A stretch of DNA of 64,000 nt from Paludibacteraceae bacterium (GTDB lineage Bacteria; Bacteroidota; Bacteroidia; Bacteroidales; Paludibacteraceae), in the NCBI GenBank assembly GCA_017937025.1, contig JAGBEJ010000002.1, positions 186,001 through 250,000 of the forward strand, given 5' to 3'. The translations under genes were made by a program, and so were the position numbers. The notes beneath the pieces are model-generated. The model was given only the letters and a program-made list of their open reading frames with translations, was not told the DNA's origin and searched no databases. Positions 1 through 8,481 of the stretch are shown one piece after another; the stretch's first letter is position 1; each line of letters begins with the position of its first letter.

Positions 1-1
1 G

Positions 2-838
2 TCCATAACAAACCGCGAGAGCGCATCACTGGACAAATACCTGCAGGAAATCGGTCGCGAGGACCTTATCACAGTAGAAGAAGAAGTTGAACTGGCGCAG
101 AGAATCAAGAAGGGCGACAGGAAAGCTCTCGACAAACTCACAAAAGCGAACCTGAGATTCGTGGTGTCTGTTGCAAAGCAGTACCAAAACCAAGGATTAA
201 GTCTGCCTGACCTGATAAACGAAGGCAATGTGGGACTGATAAAAGCCGCTGAGAAATTCGACGAGACAAGAGGTTTCAAATTCATCTCATATGCAGTTTG
301 GTGGATCAGACAGTCCATCCTTCAGGCTCTGGCCGAGCAGTCAAGAATCGTGAGACTGCCGCTGAACCAGGTCGGCTCGCTGAACAAGATAAGCAAAGCC
401 TTGTCTAAGTTCGAGCAGGAGCACGAGAGAAGACCATCGTCCGAGGAGCTCGCAAAGGAACTTGGCGTTGACGAAGGCAAAATCTCCGACACGCTGAAGG
501 TCGGCGGAAGACACATTTCTGTTGACGCGCCATTCGTCGAGGGCGAAGAGAACTCGCTCCTCGATGTGCTTCAGGACTCAAACTCACCAAACGCAGACAA
601 AGAGCTCATCGACGAGTCATTGGCAAAGGAAATCGACCGCTCGCTCGCTACCCTCACAGAGAGAGAAAGCGACATCATCAAGATGTTCTTCGGCATCGGA
701 TACCAGGAAATGACACTCGAGGAGATCGGTGACAAGTTCGGACTCACTAGAGAGAGAGTAAGACAAATAAAAGAAAAGGCAATAAGAAGACTGAGAAACA
801 ACTCAAGAAGCAAATTGCTCAAAACATACCTTGGATAA
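2..838 (+). CDS. rpoD: RNA polymerase primary sigma factor RpoD (5' truncated)
   Basis: Housekeeping sigma-70 factor that directs RNA polymerase to promoters. The frame is open from base 2 and reads [17 protein letters not shown], the usual opening of Bacteroidota RpoD, so only the start codon and a few residues lie off the window; the GTG at 161 is internal. Region 2 (core and -10 binding, including the aromatic [10 protein letters not shown] stretch), region 3 and the region 4 helix-turn-helix ([17 protein letters not shown]) are all present. About 286 residues in full, with no region 1.1, is normal for this phylum. The -7 motif TAnnTTTG found throughout the window is the type this sigma factor recognises. 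A terminator follows directly. Confidence 0.97.
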   Translation, partial: SITNRESASLDKYLQEIGREDLITVEEEVELAQRIKKGDRKALDKLTKANLRFVVSVAKQYQNQGLSLPDLINEGNVGLIKAAEKFDETRGFKFISYAVWWIRQSILQALAEQSRIVRLPLNQVGSLNKISKALSKFEQEHERRPSSEELAKELGVDEGKISDTLKVGGRHISVDAPFVEGEENSLLDVLQDSNSPNADKELIDESLAKEIDRSLATLTERESDIIKMFFGIGYQEMTLEEIGDKFGLTRERVRQIKEKAIRRLRNNSRSKLLKTYLG

Positions 839-863
839 AAATTATCCATTAGACAGAAAAAAG

Positions 864-892
864 CAAGCCTAAGCCCATAGGCTTGTTTTTTT
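864..892 (+). terminator. Rho-independent terminator after rpoD
   Basis: Perfect 8-bp stem CAAGCCTA / TAGGCTTG with a 6-base loop, followed by a run of seven T. Confidence 0.9.
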
Positions 893-899
893 ATTTTAT

Positions 900-907
900 T
901 ATCTTTG
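900..907 (+). promoter_or_regulatory. -7 promoter element for the glycosyl-1-phosphate transferase gene
   Basis: TATCTTTG matches the Bacteroidota -7 consensus TAnnTTTG and lies 19 bases before the ATG at 927. It follows the rpoD terminator, so the gene has its own promoter. Confidence 0.65.
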
Positions 908-926
908 TGAAATCAAGACTAAAATA

Positions 927-2153
927 ATGATAGAAGCCACAAGAATCCTGATAAGCCAAATAATAAACGCCCACCCTTGGTGTGTGACGTTTTTTTCTTT
1001 TGCTTTAGGCTTCTCGCTTATGCCTATCGTCATGAAAGTCTCGATAAAGAAGCAGCTTGTGGTAAAACCAAACAAAAGGTCGTCGCACATAGGCAGAATA
1101 CCAAATGTCGGAGGCATGAATATCTTCTCCACATTCTTCATCACCTTTTTGATATTCGCCATTCCGCCTGTTGTGTTCTCCACATTCACAACCACTGACA
1201 CCAACCCTAACAGCCAGATCGCCTTAGCTGGATTCTTCAGCATCTTCGCAGTCGGATTCATTGATGACATGATTGACATATCGCCAAAAAGCAAGTTCAT
1301 GGGCGAATTCATCTCTGCATTCATCATTGTGGTTATGGCAAACATCAGGCTGACCCACTTCCACGGATTGTTCGGCATATCCGAGATCGACCCCAGCCAC
1401 ATCTGGCTCAGCTATTTGGCGTCAGCATTCCTTTTCGTACTGCTGACAAACAGCATAAACCTGATAGACGGTGTCGATGGACTTGCTACCGGCATGGGCA
1501 TACTCATAAGCCTGTTCTTCGGAATATACTTCCAGTGCGCAGGCGAGTATGAGCTGACACAGAGCCATATGATGACGGCCAGTTCGCTGACAAACCTTTC
1601 AATAATGGCATACACGCTGATTGGAGCGCTCGCCATATTCTTCATTTACAACGTGTTCGGAGGCAGCAGCAAGAACAGAAAAAGGAAAATGTTCAGAAGG
1701 AAAATATTCATGGGCGACTCTGGTTCACTGCTGCTCGGCGCAATAATCTACGTTTTCGTAATCTCATTCTGCCAATACAACGTAAGCAACATAAACGTGC
1801 GCGACACTAACACTTTCTTCATAAACGCCTCGCCTGCTGTTGCCCTTTGCGCACTGGCAGTGCCGCTCTTCGACACACTGAGAGTGATGATAACGAGAAT
1901 CAAGAAAGGCAACTCGCCATTCAAAGCAGACAAGAATCATGCTCACCACCTTCTGCTCTCATTAGGCATGAAGCACTGGCAGGTCACACTCACACTGATT
2001 TCCGTGGATGCGACATTCATACTGCTCGGAGTGCTTGGCAAAGACCTTCATAATTGGGAACTCGGAGGATTGGCCATACTTCTTGGCATCGCGTACACGT
2101 TCACCCTCTGGAGAATCCTGGATTACAAAAAGAAGAAGAAAGGCGACTGCTAA
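927..2153 (+). CDS. Undecaprenyl-phosphate glycosyl-1-phosphate transferase (MraY/WecA family)
   Basis: Polytopic inner-membrane enzyme that moves a sugar-1-phosphate from a UDP-sugar (in WecA, GlcNAc-1-P) onto undecaprenyl phosphate, the first step of O-antigen, capsule or wall polysaccharide synthesis. About ten hydrophobic segments. Family motifs are visible: the aspartate motif GFIDDMID near residue 110, NLIDGVDGLATG near 177, MGDSGS near 261 and the WecA-type HAHH motif near 337. The HAHH motif favours WecA/TagO over MraY. The exact sugar cannot be read from sequence. Its stop overlaps the stop of the convergent DUF486 gene by four bases. A functional link to the export operon at 7-12 kb is plausible but inferred. 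Confidence 0.9.
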   Translation: MIEATRILISQIINAHPWCVTFFSFALGFSLMPIVMKVSIKKQLVVKPNKRSSHIGRIPNVGGMNIFSTFFITFLIFAIPPVVFSTFTTTDTNPNSQIALAGFFSIFAVGFIDDMIDISPKSKFMGEFISAFIIVVMANIRLTHFHGLFGISEIDPSHIWLSYLASAFLFVLLTNSINLIDGVDGLATGMGILISLFFGIYFQCAGEYELTQSHMMTASSLTNLSIMAYTLIGALAIFFIYNVFGGSSKNRKRKMFRRKIFMGDSGSLLLGAIIYVFVISFCQYNVSNINVRDTNTFFINASPAVALCALAVPLFDTLRVMITRIKKGNSPFKADKNHAHHLLLSLGMKHWQVTLTLISVDATFILLGVLGKDLHNWELGGLAILLGIAYTFTLWRILDYKKKKKGDC

Positions 2154-2518
2154 CCTTTAAATATAAAATAAACAGCAGCCACCAGAAAAGCGAACCCTAT
2201 AAGATGGTTCACCTTGATATGATAGTCGAAAACTATCATATTGAAGGCGACGAAGACTATCAGCGTTATAACCTCCTGAATGACTTTCAGATGAAGAAGC
2301 GAGAACGGACCGCCAAGCTGCTCCGCTCCGATTCTGTTGGCCGGCACCTGGAGCAAATACTCAAACAACGCCACAAACCAGCTCAACAATATTATTGCGA
2401 TGAGAGGCAAAGCCTTGAACCACGAAACGTTCTTCAGAGCGATGTGTCCGTACCATGCCAATATCATAAAGATATTAGCGCACACCAAAAGCAAAACACA
2501 GATTAATCCTCGTCCCAT
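2150..2518 (-). CDS. DUF486 (DMT-like) small membrane protein
   Basis: Protein of 122 residues with four hydrophobic helices, resembling the DUF486 family (a half-size relative of drug/metabolite transporters, function unknown). The open frame reaches 2563, but the ATG at 2518 (MGRGLICVLL) is the better start: a -7 element lies at 2539-2546 and the extra 15 residues would place the start upstream of it. Converges on the preceding gene, sharing the four bases CTAA between the two stops. Confidence 0.8.
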   Translation of the reverse strand: MGRGLICVLLLVCANIFMILAWYGHIALKNVSWFKALPLIAIILLSWFVALFEYLLQVPANRIGAEQLGGPFSLLHLKVIQEVITLIVFVAFNMIVFDYHIKVNHLIGFAFLVAAVYFIFKG

Positions 2519-2538
2519 ATTATTTTCTAAAAACGTCG

Positions 2539-2546
2539 CAAAAATA
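2539..2546 (-). promoter_or_regulatory. -7 promoter element for the DUF486 gene
   Basis: Read on the minus strand it is TATTTTTG, matching TAnnTTTG, 21 bases before the ATG at 2518. It rules out the longer start at 2563. Confidence 0.6.
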
Positions 2547-2602
2547 CAATAATATAACGACAAAAACTCAAAATCGGACGAACTGCTTAACTCGTTTATA
2601 CC

Positions 2603-2610
2603 TATATTTG
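2603..2610 (+). promoter_or_regulatory. -7 promoter element for the carboxyspermidine dehydrogenase gene
   Basis: TATATTTG, a clean TAnnTTTG match, 45 bases before the ATG at 2655. Confidence 0.6.
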
Positions 2611-2654
2611 TAAATTGTAATCAAAAAAATCCAAACAACGTAATTTATAAAAAA

Positions 2655-3881
2655 ATGGCAAGAGTTCTAGTTATTGGTGCCGGCGGCGTCGCTACAGTGG
2701 CATGCCACAAAATAGCCCAAAACCCTGATGTGTTCACAGATGTTATGATCGCAAGCCGCACAAAGGCTAAGTGCGACAAGATTGTAGAGGCTATCGGTAA
2801 TCCAAATATAAAAACAGCTCAGGTTGATGCTGATAGTGTCGATGAACTGGTGAAGCTGTTCAACGACTTCAAACCAGAATTAGTTGTTAATCTGGCTCTG
2901 CCTTATCAGGACCTTACCATAATGGATGCCTGCCTGGCTTGCGGAGTGAATTATCTCGACACAGCCAACTACGAGCCAAAGGACGAGGCTCACTTCGAGT
3001 ACAGCTGGCAGTGGGCTTACAAGAAGCGTTTCGAGGATGCCGGTCTGACTGCCATACTTGGTTGCGGTTTCGACCCGGGCGTGAGCGGCGTTTACACAGC
3101 GTACGCAGCAAAGCACCACTTCGACGAAATCACTCATCTTGACATCGTTGACTGCAATGCCGGAAATCACCACAAGGCATTTGCAACAAACTTCAACCCA
3201 GAGATAAACATCCGCGAGATTACTCAGAAGGGCTTGTACTACAAGGACGGCGAATGGATAGAGACAGACCCGTTGTCTGTTCATCAGCCAATCACATATC
3301 CAAACATCGGTCCTCGCGAGAGTTATCTGATGCACCACGAGGAGCTTGAGAGCCTTGTGAAGAACTACCCTACCATCAAGCAGGCTCGCTTCTGGATGAC
3401 CTTCGGACAGCAGTATCTTACATATCTCGATGTTATTCAGAACATCGGCATGAGCCGCATCGACGAAATGGAGTACGAGGCTCCGCTGGCCGACGGCTCA
3501 GGCAAGAACGTGAAGGTTAAAATCGTTCCTCTACAGTTCCTGAAGACCGTTCTGCCAAACCCACAGGATTTGGGCGAGAACTACGAGGGCGAGACAAGCA
3601 TCGGCTGCCGCATCCGTGGTATAAAAGACGGCAAGGAACGCACTTACTATGTTTACAACAACTGTAGCCACCAGGAGGCATATAAAGAAACTGGCATGCA
3701 GGGCGTTAGCTATACAACCGGCGTGCCTGCTATGATTGGCGCGATGATGTTCTTCAAGGGCCTATGGAAGCGTCCGGGTGTTTGGAACGTCGAGGAATTC
3801 GACCCAGACCCATTCATGGAGCAGCTCAACAAGCAGGGACTGCCATGGCACGAAGTGTTTGACGGTGACTTAGAACTCTAA
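2655..3881 (+). CDS. Carboxy(nor)spermidine dehydrogenase, saccharopine dehydrogenase family
   Basis: Makes carboxyspermidine (or carboxynorspermidine) by NADPH-dependent reductive condensation of aspartate semialdehyde with putrescine (or diaminopropane). The N-terminal Rossmann motif VIGAGGVA is at residues 6-13; at 408 residues it has the length of the CASDH/Lys1-like family. The gene directly downstream, 12 bases away, is the matching PLP decarboxylase, which makes this assignment much stronger than saccharopine dehydrogenase proper. Together they give spermidine without S-adenosylmethionine decarboxylase. Arginine codons are mostly CGC/CGT here, against AGA/AGG in the decarboxylase. Confidence 0.92.
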   Translation: MARVLVIGAGGVATVACHKIAQNPDVFTDVMIASRTKAKCDKIVEAIGNPNIKTAQVDADSVDELVKLFNDFKPELVVNLALPYQDLTIMDACLACGVNYLDTANYEPKDEAHFEYSWQWAYKKRFEDAGLTAILGCGFDPGVSGVYTAYAAKHHFDEITHLDIVDCNAGNHHKAFATNFNPEINIREITQKGLYYKDGEWIETDPLSVHQPITYPNIGPRESYLMHHEELESLVKNYPTIKQARFWMTFGQQYLTYLDVIQNIGMSRIDEMEYEAPLADGSGKNVKVKIVPLQFLKTVLPNPQDLGENYEGETSIGCRIRGIKDGKERTYYVYNNCSHQEAYKETGMQGVSYTTGVPAMIGAMMFFKGLWKRPGVWNVEEFDPDPFMEQLNKQGLPWHEVFDGDLEL

Positions 3882-3893
3882 CGAACCAAACGC

Positions 3894-5033
3894 ATGATTG
3901 ACTACAACATTGTTCCATCACCTTGCTTCGTCATCGACGAGGCGAGGCTGAGAAACAATCTCAGCATAATAAAGAATGTGCAAGAAAGAGCCGGAGTGAA
4001 AATCATCATGGCTCTGAAGGCTTTCGCCATGTTCCCCGTGTTCCCTATCATAAAGGAATACATCGGCGTGACGACTGCAAGCTCGCTCGGAGAAGCCGTA
4101 TTGGCCAAGAAGCACATGGGCACGCTCTCGCATACCTACGCGCCAGTGTACGACCCAAGCGAGTTCGGCAAAATAATGGAATGCAGCAGCCACATAACAT
4201 TCAATTCCATTTCACATTACGATTTTTACAAGGACGAGCTGAAAAAAGCCAGCCACAGAATCTCTGCTGGCATAAGAATAAATCCGGAGTTCTCGGAAGT
4301 AGAGACAGACCTCTACAATCCGTGCGCAAAAGGCTCGAGACTGGGCGTGACCGCCGCCCAGATGGGCGACAAACTGCCCGACGGCATAGAAGGCATACAC
4401 TTCCACACACTGTGCGAGTCAAGCTCATACGACCTTGAGAAGACACTTGCCGCCGTCGAGGAAAAATTCGCGCCACTGCTTGACCAAGCCAAATGGATAA
4501 ACATGGGCGGCGGACATCTGATGACAAGAAAGGACTACGACACAGAGCACCTGATAAGCATACTGAAGGCGTTCAAGGAAAGGCACAAGAACCTGGAGGT
4601 GATACTCGAGCCAGGAGCCGCATTCGTGTGGCAGACAGGAGAACTTGTCACGACAGTCTTGGACGTAGTGAACAACAACGGCGTAAAGACAGCCATGATA
4701 AACGCGTCATTCGCCTGCCACATGCCAGACTGCCTCGAGATGCCATACAAGCCAGCCATCATAGGCGCTGCCAACAACGGAAACGACGAATACAAATACA
4801 GAATCGGCGGAAACTCATGCCTCTCAGGCGACTACTACGGCGACTGGTACTTCCAGAAACCGCTAAAAACCGGCGACCGCATCGTTTTCTTAGACATGAT
4901 ACACTACACCATGGTGAAAACAACCATGTTCAACGGCGTGTCGCATCCTTCGTTCGGCATTTGGACAAAAGAAGGCAACTTCAAGCTAATCAAGCAGTTC
5001 ACTCCGTCCGACTACGAGAACAGGATGGGATGA
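3894..5033 (+). CDS. nspC: Carboxynorspermidine/carboxyspermidine decarboxylase
   Basis: PLP-dependent fold-III (alanine racemase-like) decarboxylase that completes the alternative spermidine pathway. The PLP lysine is in MALKAFAMF near residue 41, followed by the HFHTLCE strand, the phosphate-binding GGGH near 205 and the C-terminal cysteine motif MPDCLEMPY that contributes to the second active-site half in this family. 379 residues is the expected length. It lies 12 bases after the dehydrogenase and should be co-transcribed with it. Confidence 0.95.
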   Translation: MIDYNIVPSPCFVIDEARLRNNLSIIKNVQERAGVKIIMALKAFAMFPVFPIIKEYIGVTTASSLGEAVLAKKHMGTLSHTYAPVYDPSEFGKIMECSSHITFNSISHYDFYKDELKKASHRISAGIRINPEFSEVETDLYNPCAKGSRLGVTAAQMGDKLPDGIEGIHFHTLCESSSYDLEKTLAAVEEKFAPLLDQAKWINMGGGHLMTRKDYDTEHLISILKAFKERHKNLEVILEPGAAFVWQTGELVTTVLDVVNNNGVKTAMINASFACHMPDCLEMPYKPAIIGAANNGNDEYKYRIGGNSCLSGDYYGDWYFQKPLKTGDRIVFLDMIHYTMVKTTMFNGVSHPSFGIWTKEGNFKLIKQFTPSDYENRMG

Positions 5034-5066
5034 TTAAATTTTATGGCAAAAAAAAGAGAATATCGC

Positions 5067-5096
5067 TTGCAACAAAGAAAATTATATCTATCTTTG
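5067..5096 (+). promoter_or_regulatory. Promoter of the tRNA-Gly/Leu/Leu cluster
   Basis: TTG at 5067-5069 (-33) and TATCTTTG at 5089-5096 (-7), separated by 19 bases as expected for Bacteroidota promoters. It lies between nspC and the first tRNA, about 44 bases before the mature tRNA 5' end. Confidence 0.7.
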
Positions 5097-5139
5097 CACT
5101 CGCAATCGGGAACGATATGCAGAGTTCTCTTAAAGAAAT

Positions 5140-5211
<72 letters not shown>

Positions 5212-5226
5212 CAACCAAAAGTCAAT

Positions 5227-5254
5227 AATTGGTATTCAGGCATGAATACCAATT
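5227..5254 (+). other. Perfect 12-bp hairpin between tRNA genes
   Basis: AATTGGTATTCA (5227-5238), loop GGCA, then the exact reverse complement (5243-5254). It sits in the 53-base spacer between tRNA-Gly and tRNA-Leu. The T-run after it is short, so it may be a processing signal or a partial terminator. Confidence 0.7.
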
Positions 5255-5264
5255 TTGGTTTAAG

Positions 5265-5346
5265 GCCCAAGTGGCGGAATTGGTAGACGCGCACGTTTCA
5301 GGTGCGTGTGCCGTGAGGTGTGCAGGTTCGAGTCCTGTCTTGGGCA
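5265..5346 (+). tRNA. tRNA-Leu (CAG)
   Basis: Class II tRNA with a long variable arm. Acceptor GCCCAAG / CTTGGGC, anticodon stem CACGT / GCGTG around loop TTCAGGT (anticodon CAG), variable arm TGCCGTGAGGTGTG, T-arm CAGGTTCGAGTCCTG, discriminator A. Confidence 0.95.
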
Positions 5347-5374
5347 CATTAGAAATTGACTTACAAGTCACCAC

Positions 5375-5457
5375 GCGCAGGTGGTGGAATGGTAGACACG
5401 CTACTTTGAGGGGGTAGTGGGCGCAAGCTCGTGTGAGTTCGACTCTCATCCTGCGCA
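5375..5457 (+). tRNA. tRNA-Leu (GAG)
   Basis: Class II tRNA. Acceptor GCGCAGG / CCTGCGC, anticodon stem CTACT / GGTAG around TTGAGGG (anticodon GAG), long variable arm GGGCGCAAGCTCG, T-arm GAGTTCGACTCTC, discriminator A. 28 bases after the previous tRNA-Leu. Confidence 0.95.
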
Positions 5458-5461
5458 CAAG

Positions 5462-5494
5462 GCCAGATTTCATTTTTGAAGTCTGGCTTTTTTA
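5462..5494 (+). terminator. Terminator of the tRNA cluster
   Basis: Stem GCCAGA / TCTGGC, closing a loop rich in T, followed by TTTTTTATTT. Confidence 0.85.
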
Positions 5495-5517
5495 TTTGCC
5501 CCACCCATGTCCCGACA

Positions 5518-5696
5518 ATGCCGGTCACTGAGCGAAGCCGAAGTGCGGCATTCTGATTTTCCTGTGTCATGCGGACAGAAATCCACCAAAATAGAATCAA
5601 ATCGTTCAAATAGGATAATTCTGTTTGAACTGTTGTTATTTGATTTCTCGCGAAGCGATTTTCATCTGGTCACTGAGTGTTGGTTGCTCAGCGACC
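5518..5696. repeat. Cluster of inverted repeats in a non-coding stretch
   Basis: The 310 bases between the last tRNA and prs hold no credible gene. They contain at least four inverted repeats: 5518-5551 (ATGCCG/CGGCAT continuing as CACT/AGTG); 5595-5645 (AATCAAAT/ATTTGATT enclosing GTTCAAA/TTTGAAC at 5604-5630); 5648-5658 (TCGC/GCGA); and 5668-5696 (GGTCACTGAG/CTCAGCGACC, one mismatch). The first and last share the sequence GGTCACTGAG. This looks like a dispersed palindromic repeat element or a structured RNA, not random spacer. Confidence 0.5.
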
Positions 5697-5710
5697 GGCA
5701 TGACATAAAA

Positions 5711-5746
5711 ACAAAAAAAGCGTCGCCCAAATGGACGACGCCTTTT
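5711..5746 (-). terminator. Terminator of prs
   Basis: GCGTCG (5720-5725) pairs with CGACGC (5736-5741); on the minus strand it is followed by a run of seven T. The plus strand side has TTTT as well, so it may work in both directions. Confidence 0.85.
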
Positions 5747-5767
5747 CTATCTTGTCTCGATACTTTT

Positions 5768-6706
5768 TTATAATATGAACTGAGAACTGATTGACTCGTT
5801 CTCGTAAACACGTCTGATAGTGTCGGCGAACATGTCGGCGATAGTCAGGACATGCACCTTCTTGCAGCCGCCAGTGTATGGCTTAGAGTCGGTAGTGATG
5901 AGCTCTGTCAAAGCAGACTCCTCTACCCTCTGGCTGGCAGGGTCGGACATGATGGCGTGGCTGACCATAGCGCGAACCGACTTGGCTCCGTTCTGCATCA
6001 TGAGGTCGGCAGCCTTGGTAAGTGTGCCTGCGGTATCGACCATATCGTCGATGATAAGCACATCCTTGCCGCTGACATCACCAATTACACGCATCTCGCT
6101 GACTACGTTGGCGCGCTCGCGGCTCTTGTGGCAAAGAACCAAAGGCAAGCCGAGATACTTAGAGTATGAGCCGGCTCTCTTAGAACCGCCGACGTCTGGC
6201 GACGCGATGATGAGGTTATCGAGGTTGAAATTCTCCTTGATGTACTTCACGAATATTGTAGATGCGTAAAGGTGGTCAACTGGCACATTGAAGAATCCCT
6301 GAATCTGGTCGGCGTGCAGGTCCATAGTTATGAGTCTGTCGATGCCGGCAACACTCAACAAATCAGCCATCAGCTTAGCACCGATAGAGACACGTGGCTT
6401 GTCTTTTCTGTCCTGTCTTGCCCATCCGAAGTAAGGAACCACTGCGATGATCTTGTAGGCAGAAGCTCTCTTCGCTGCGTCAATCATCAGGAGAAGCTCC
6501 ATGAGATTGTCGGAGTTAGGGAAAGTGGATTGTACTAAGTAAACATAACAGCCACGGATAGACTCTTCATAAGAAACCGCGAACTCTCCGTCTGCAAAGT
6601 GCTGGATGTTCATTTTGCCCAGATCACAATGCAAACTAGCACATATCTTCTCTGCCAAATACTGTGACTTTGTGCCCGAGAAGACTTTTATTGGTGCAGT
6701 ACTCAT
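5768..6706 (-). CDS. prs: Ribose-phosphate pyrophosphokinase
   Basis: Makes PRPP from ribose-5-phosphate and ATP, feeding purine, pyrimidine, histidine, tryptophan and NAD synthesis; cytosolic hexamer. 312 residues, normal length. Visible motifs: the ATP-binding region YFGWARQDRKD, the catalytic flexible-loop region SPDVGG...KR, TMDLHADQIQGFF, and the PRPP loop VLIIDDMVDTAGTL near residues 214-228. Own promoter (-7 at 6750-6757) and terminator, so monocistronic. Confidence 0.97.
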   Translation of the reverse strand: MSTAPIKVFSGTKSQYLAEKICASLHCDLGKMNIQHFADGEFAVSYEESIRGCYVYLVQSTFPNSDNLMELLLMIDAAKRASAYKIIAVVPYFGWARQDRKDKPRVSIGAKLMADLLSVAGIDRLITMDLHADQIQGFFNVPVDHLYASTIFVKYIKENFNLDNLIIASPDVGGSKRAGSYSKYLGLPLVLCHKSRERANVVSEMRVIGDVSGKDVLIIDDMVDTAGTLTKAADLMMQNGAKSVRAMVSHAIMSDPASQRVEESALTELITTDSKPYTGGCKKVHVLTIADMFADTIRRVYENESISSQFIL

Positions 6707-6749
6707 TTGTTGATTGTTTTATGGATTTGATTTATGTGTATTTGTGGCG

Positions 6750-6757
6750 CAAAGTTA
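6750..6757 (-). promoter_or_regulatory. -7 promoter element for prs
   Basis: Minus-strand TAACTTTG, matching TAnnTTTG, 43 bases before the prs ATG. Confidence 0.6.
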
Positions 6758-6861
6758 CATTCTTCCGCTCAAAAAACGCACAATTTTTAGACATAAAATA
6801 TCAACGTGATTGCAACATGCAGTTTTTTGCGCATTACACAAATCCATATTGATAAAATTCA

Positions 6862-6869
6862 TAACTTTG
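6862..6869 (+). promoter_or_regulatory. -7 promoter element for the polysaccharide export operon
   Basis: TAACTTTG, 43 bases before the ATG at 6913. I see no clear -33 element. Confidence 0.6.
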
Positions 6870-6912
6870 CAATTATTGTGAATCGTTATGTGATTTTACG
6901 AAAAATCAAAAA

Positions 6913-7704
6913 ATGGCAAAAGCTTTACAACGTTATATATACATTCTTATCGCATTAACCCTCGCCCTGAATTCTTGTGTGACTTCAAGAAAAACAAATT
7001 ATCTGCAATCGCCAAAACTTGGCATCAAGTCGTACGAGCAGCTCGACAGCACATTGCTGAAACAGGAATACAGGCTTCAGGTAGGCGACCAGGTTTACAT
7101 AAACATCTCCTCCCCTAACGAGGAAGCCAGCAAGATATTCTCTTCGAGCGCCACTAACATAATGGGCAATGCCGAAGTCGTGAGCGAGATGTTCAGCTAC
7201 ACCATTTACGCCGACAGCTGCATTGATTTTCCTTTCGTAGGCACAATCAAGCTCGCGGGCCTCACCACAAGAGAGGCGAAACTGATGATGACTGAGAAAT
7301 TGCAGGAATATGTGCCAGAGTGCGATGTTGACCTAAGACTGACGAACAGCTACTTCACATTCATAGGACAAGCTGGAACCGGCAAATACCCTATCGCGCG
7401 CGAAAGACTGACCATATACCAGGCATTGGCAATATCCGGAGACCTAAAACCATTCTCCGACAGAAAAAAAGTGCGCATAATAAGGAGAAACGGAGACAAG
7501 AGCGAAGTCAGAACATTCGACCTCAGAAGCAAGGATATAATAAACTCCGAGTTTTACTACATAAGACCAAACGACATTATATATGTGCCTTCGTTCAACG
7601 GGCAGTTCTTCGGCATAACGTCATTTACCAGCCTGTTGTCCACAATAACATCGACATTGTCTTTCGGAGTGCTCATATACACACTTAGCACCAAGAAATG
7701 GTAA
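6913..7704 (+). CDS. Polysaccharide export lipoprotein, Wza/BexD-like (copy 1)
   Basis: Outer-membrane polysaccharide export protein of the Poly_export/SLBB type. Signal peptide with lipobox ending LNSC, so Cys22 would be lipidated. Then YRLQVGDQVYINI (export domain entry) and a sugar-transport SLBB-like region around residues 145-225, with RIIRRNGDKSEVRTFDLRSKDI near 195. A hydrophobic C-terminal segment (SFTSLLSTITSTLSFGVLIY) suggests a membrane-spanning end. At 263 residues it is shorter than E. coli Wza, as is common in Bacteroidota. The next gene, 12 bases away, is a paralogue of the same architecture. Confidence 0.9.
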   Translation: MAKALQRYIYILIALTLALNSCVTSRKTNYLQSPKLGIKSYEQLDSTLLKQEYRLQVGDQVYINISSPNEEASKIFSSSATNIMGNAEVVSEMFSYTIYADSCIDFPFVGTIKLAGLTTREAKLMMTEKLQEYVPECDVDLRLTNSYFTFIGQAGTGKYPIARERLTIYQALAISGDLKPFSDRKKVRIIRRNGDKSEVRTFDLRSKDIINSEFYYIRPNDIIYVPSFNGQFFGITSFTSLLSTITSTLSFGVLIYTLSTKKW

Positions 7705-7716
7705 TAACAAAGCATC

Positions 7717-8469
7717 ATGAAGCTGACCCATCATATAACATACATACTGATCTCGATACTCGCGCTGACGATGAGCTCGTGCGTGACGAACTACACGACC
7801 CGTTATCTCCAGAAGATAGACAAGGACTATGGACCATACGTCGAGGAGGAATATAGGCTGAAGCCTCAGGACGAGATAAGCATACGCATGTTTACGACCG
7901 ACGCCGACGCATCGAAACTATTCAACGGAGGCGCGCAGTCCAATGGCGCAAACATGGTGAGCTACAAAATCTACGACGACGGCACCATCGACCTCCCCTA
8001 CTTGAAAAAAGTGAAGGTGGAAGGCTTGACAATAAGAGAGTGCAGCAATTTCCTGACCGAGAAACTCAAAGACTACACCTCACCTGACCTTTTCGTGAAG
8101 GTGACAATGGCTAGAAAAGTTTATTACGTTATTGGCGAATCGGGCAAAGGCGAGATGCCGTTCTACAAGGACAAACTGAATATCTTCGAGGCTTTGGCGC
8201 AGTGCGGCGACCTGACAACGCAAGCCGACAGAAGAAGAATCAAAATAATAAGAAAAGTGGACGGGCAAGAGAAGATAATAAAGTTCGACATCCGCTCCAA
8301 GGACATTCTGGATTCCGAATTCTATTACATACAGCCAAACGACATAATCTATGTGCCACAGACTCCAGGCTCATTCTTCAAGATCACGTCGTTCTCTTCA
8401 TTCCTCGGAGTTATAACATCATCACTGACATTTGTTCTGCTCGTTGTGCAATACGCGACACAGAAATAA
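7717..8469 (+). CDS. Polysaccharide export lipoprotein, Wza/BexD-like (copy 2)
   Basis: Tandem paralogue of the preceding gene: same lipobox position (SSC, Cys22), same EEYRLKPQDEISIRMF opening, same KVDGQEKIIKFDIRSKDILDSEFYYIQPNDIIYVP block and a hydrophobic C-terminus. 250 residues. Two unequal copies could form a mixed-subunit export channel or serve different polymers; the sequence does not decide. 12 bases to the autokinase gene. Confidence 0.9.
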   Translation: MKLTHHITYILISILALTMSSCVTNYTTRYLQKIDKDYGPYVEEEYRLKPQDEISIRMFTTDADASKLFNGGAQSNGANMVSYKIYDDGTIDLPYLKKVKVEGLTIRECSNFLTEKLKDYTSPDLFVKVTMARKVYYVIGESGKGEMPFYKDKLNIFEALAQCGDLTTQADRRRIKIIRKVDGQEKIIKFDIRSKDILDSEFYYIQPNDIIYVPQTPGSFFKITSFSSFLGVITSSLTFVLLVVQYATQK

Positions 8470-8481
8470 GCATATTACCAT

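Noticed and set aside
5507..5773. Open frame of 88 codons between the tRNA cluster and prs
   Set aside because: It crosses several inverted repeats and the prs terminator, has no promoter-start arrangement and no protein-like composition.
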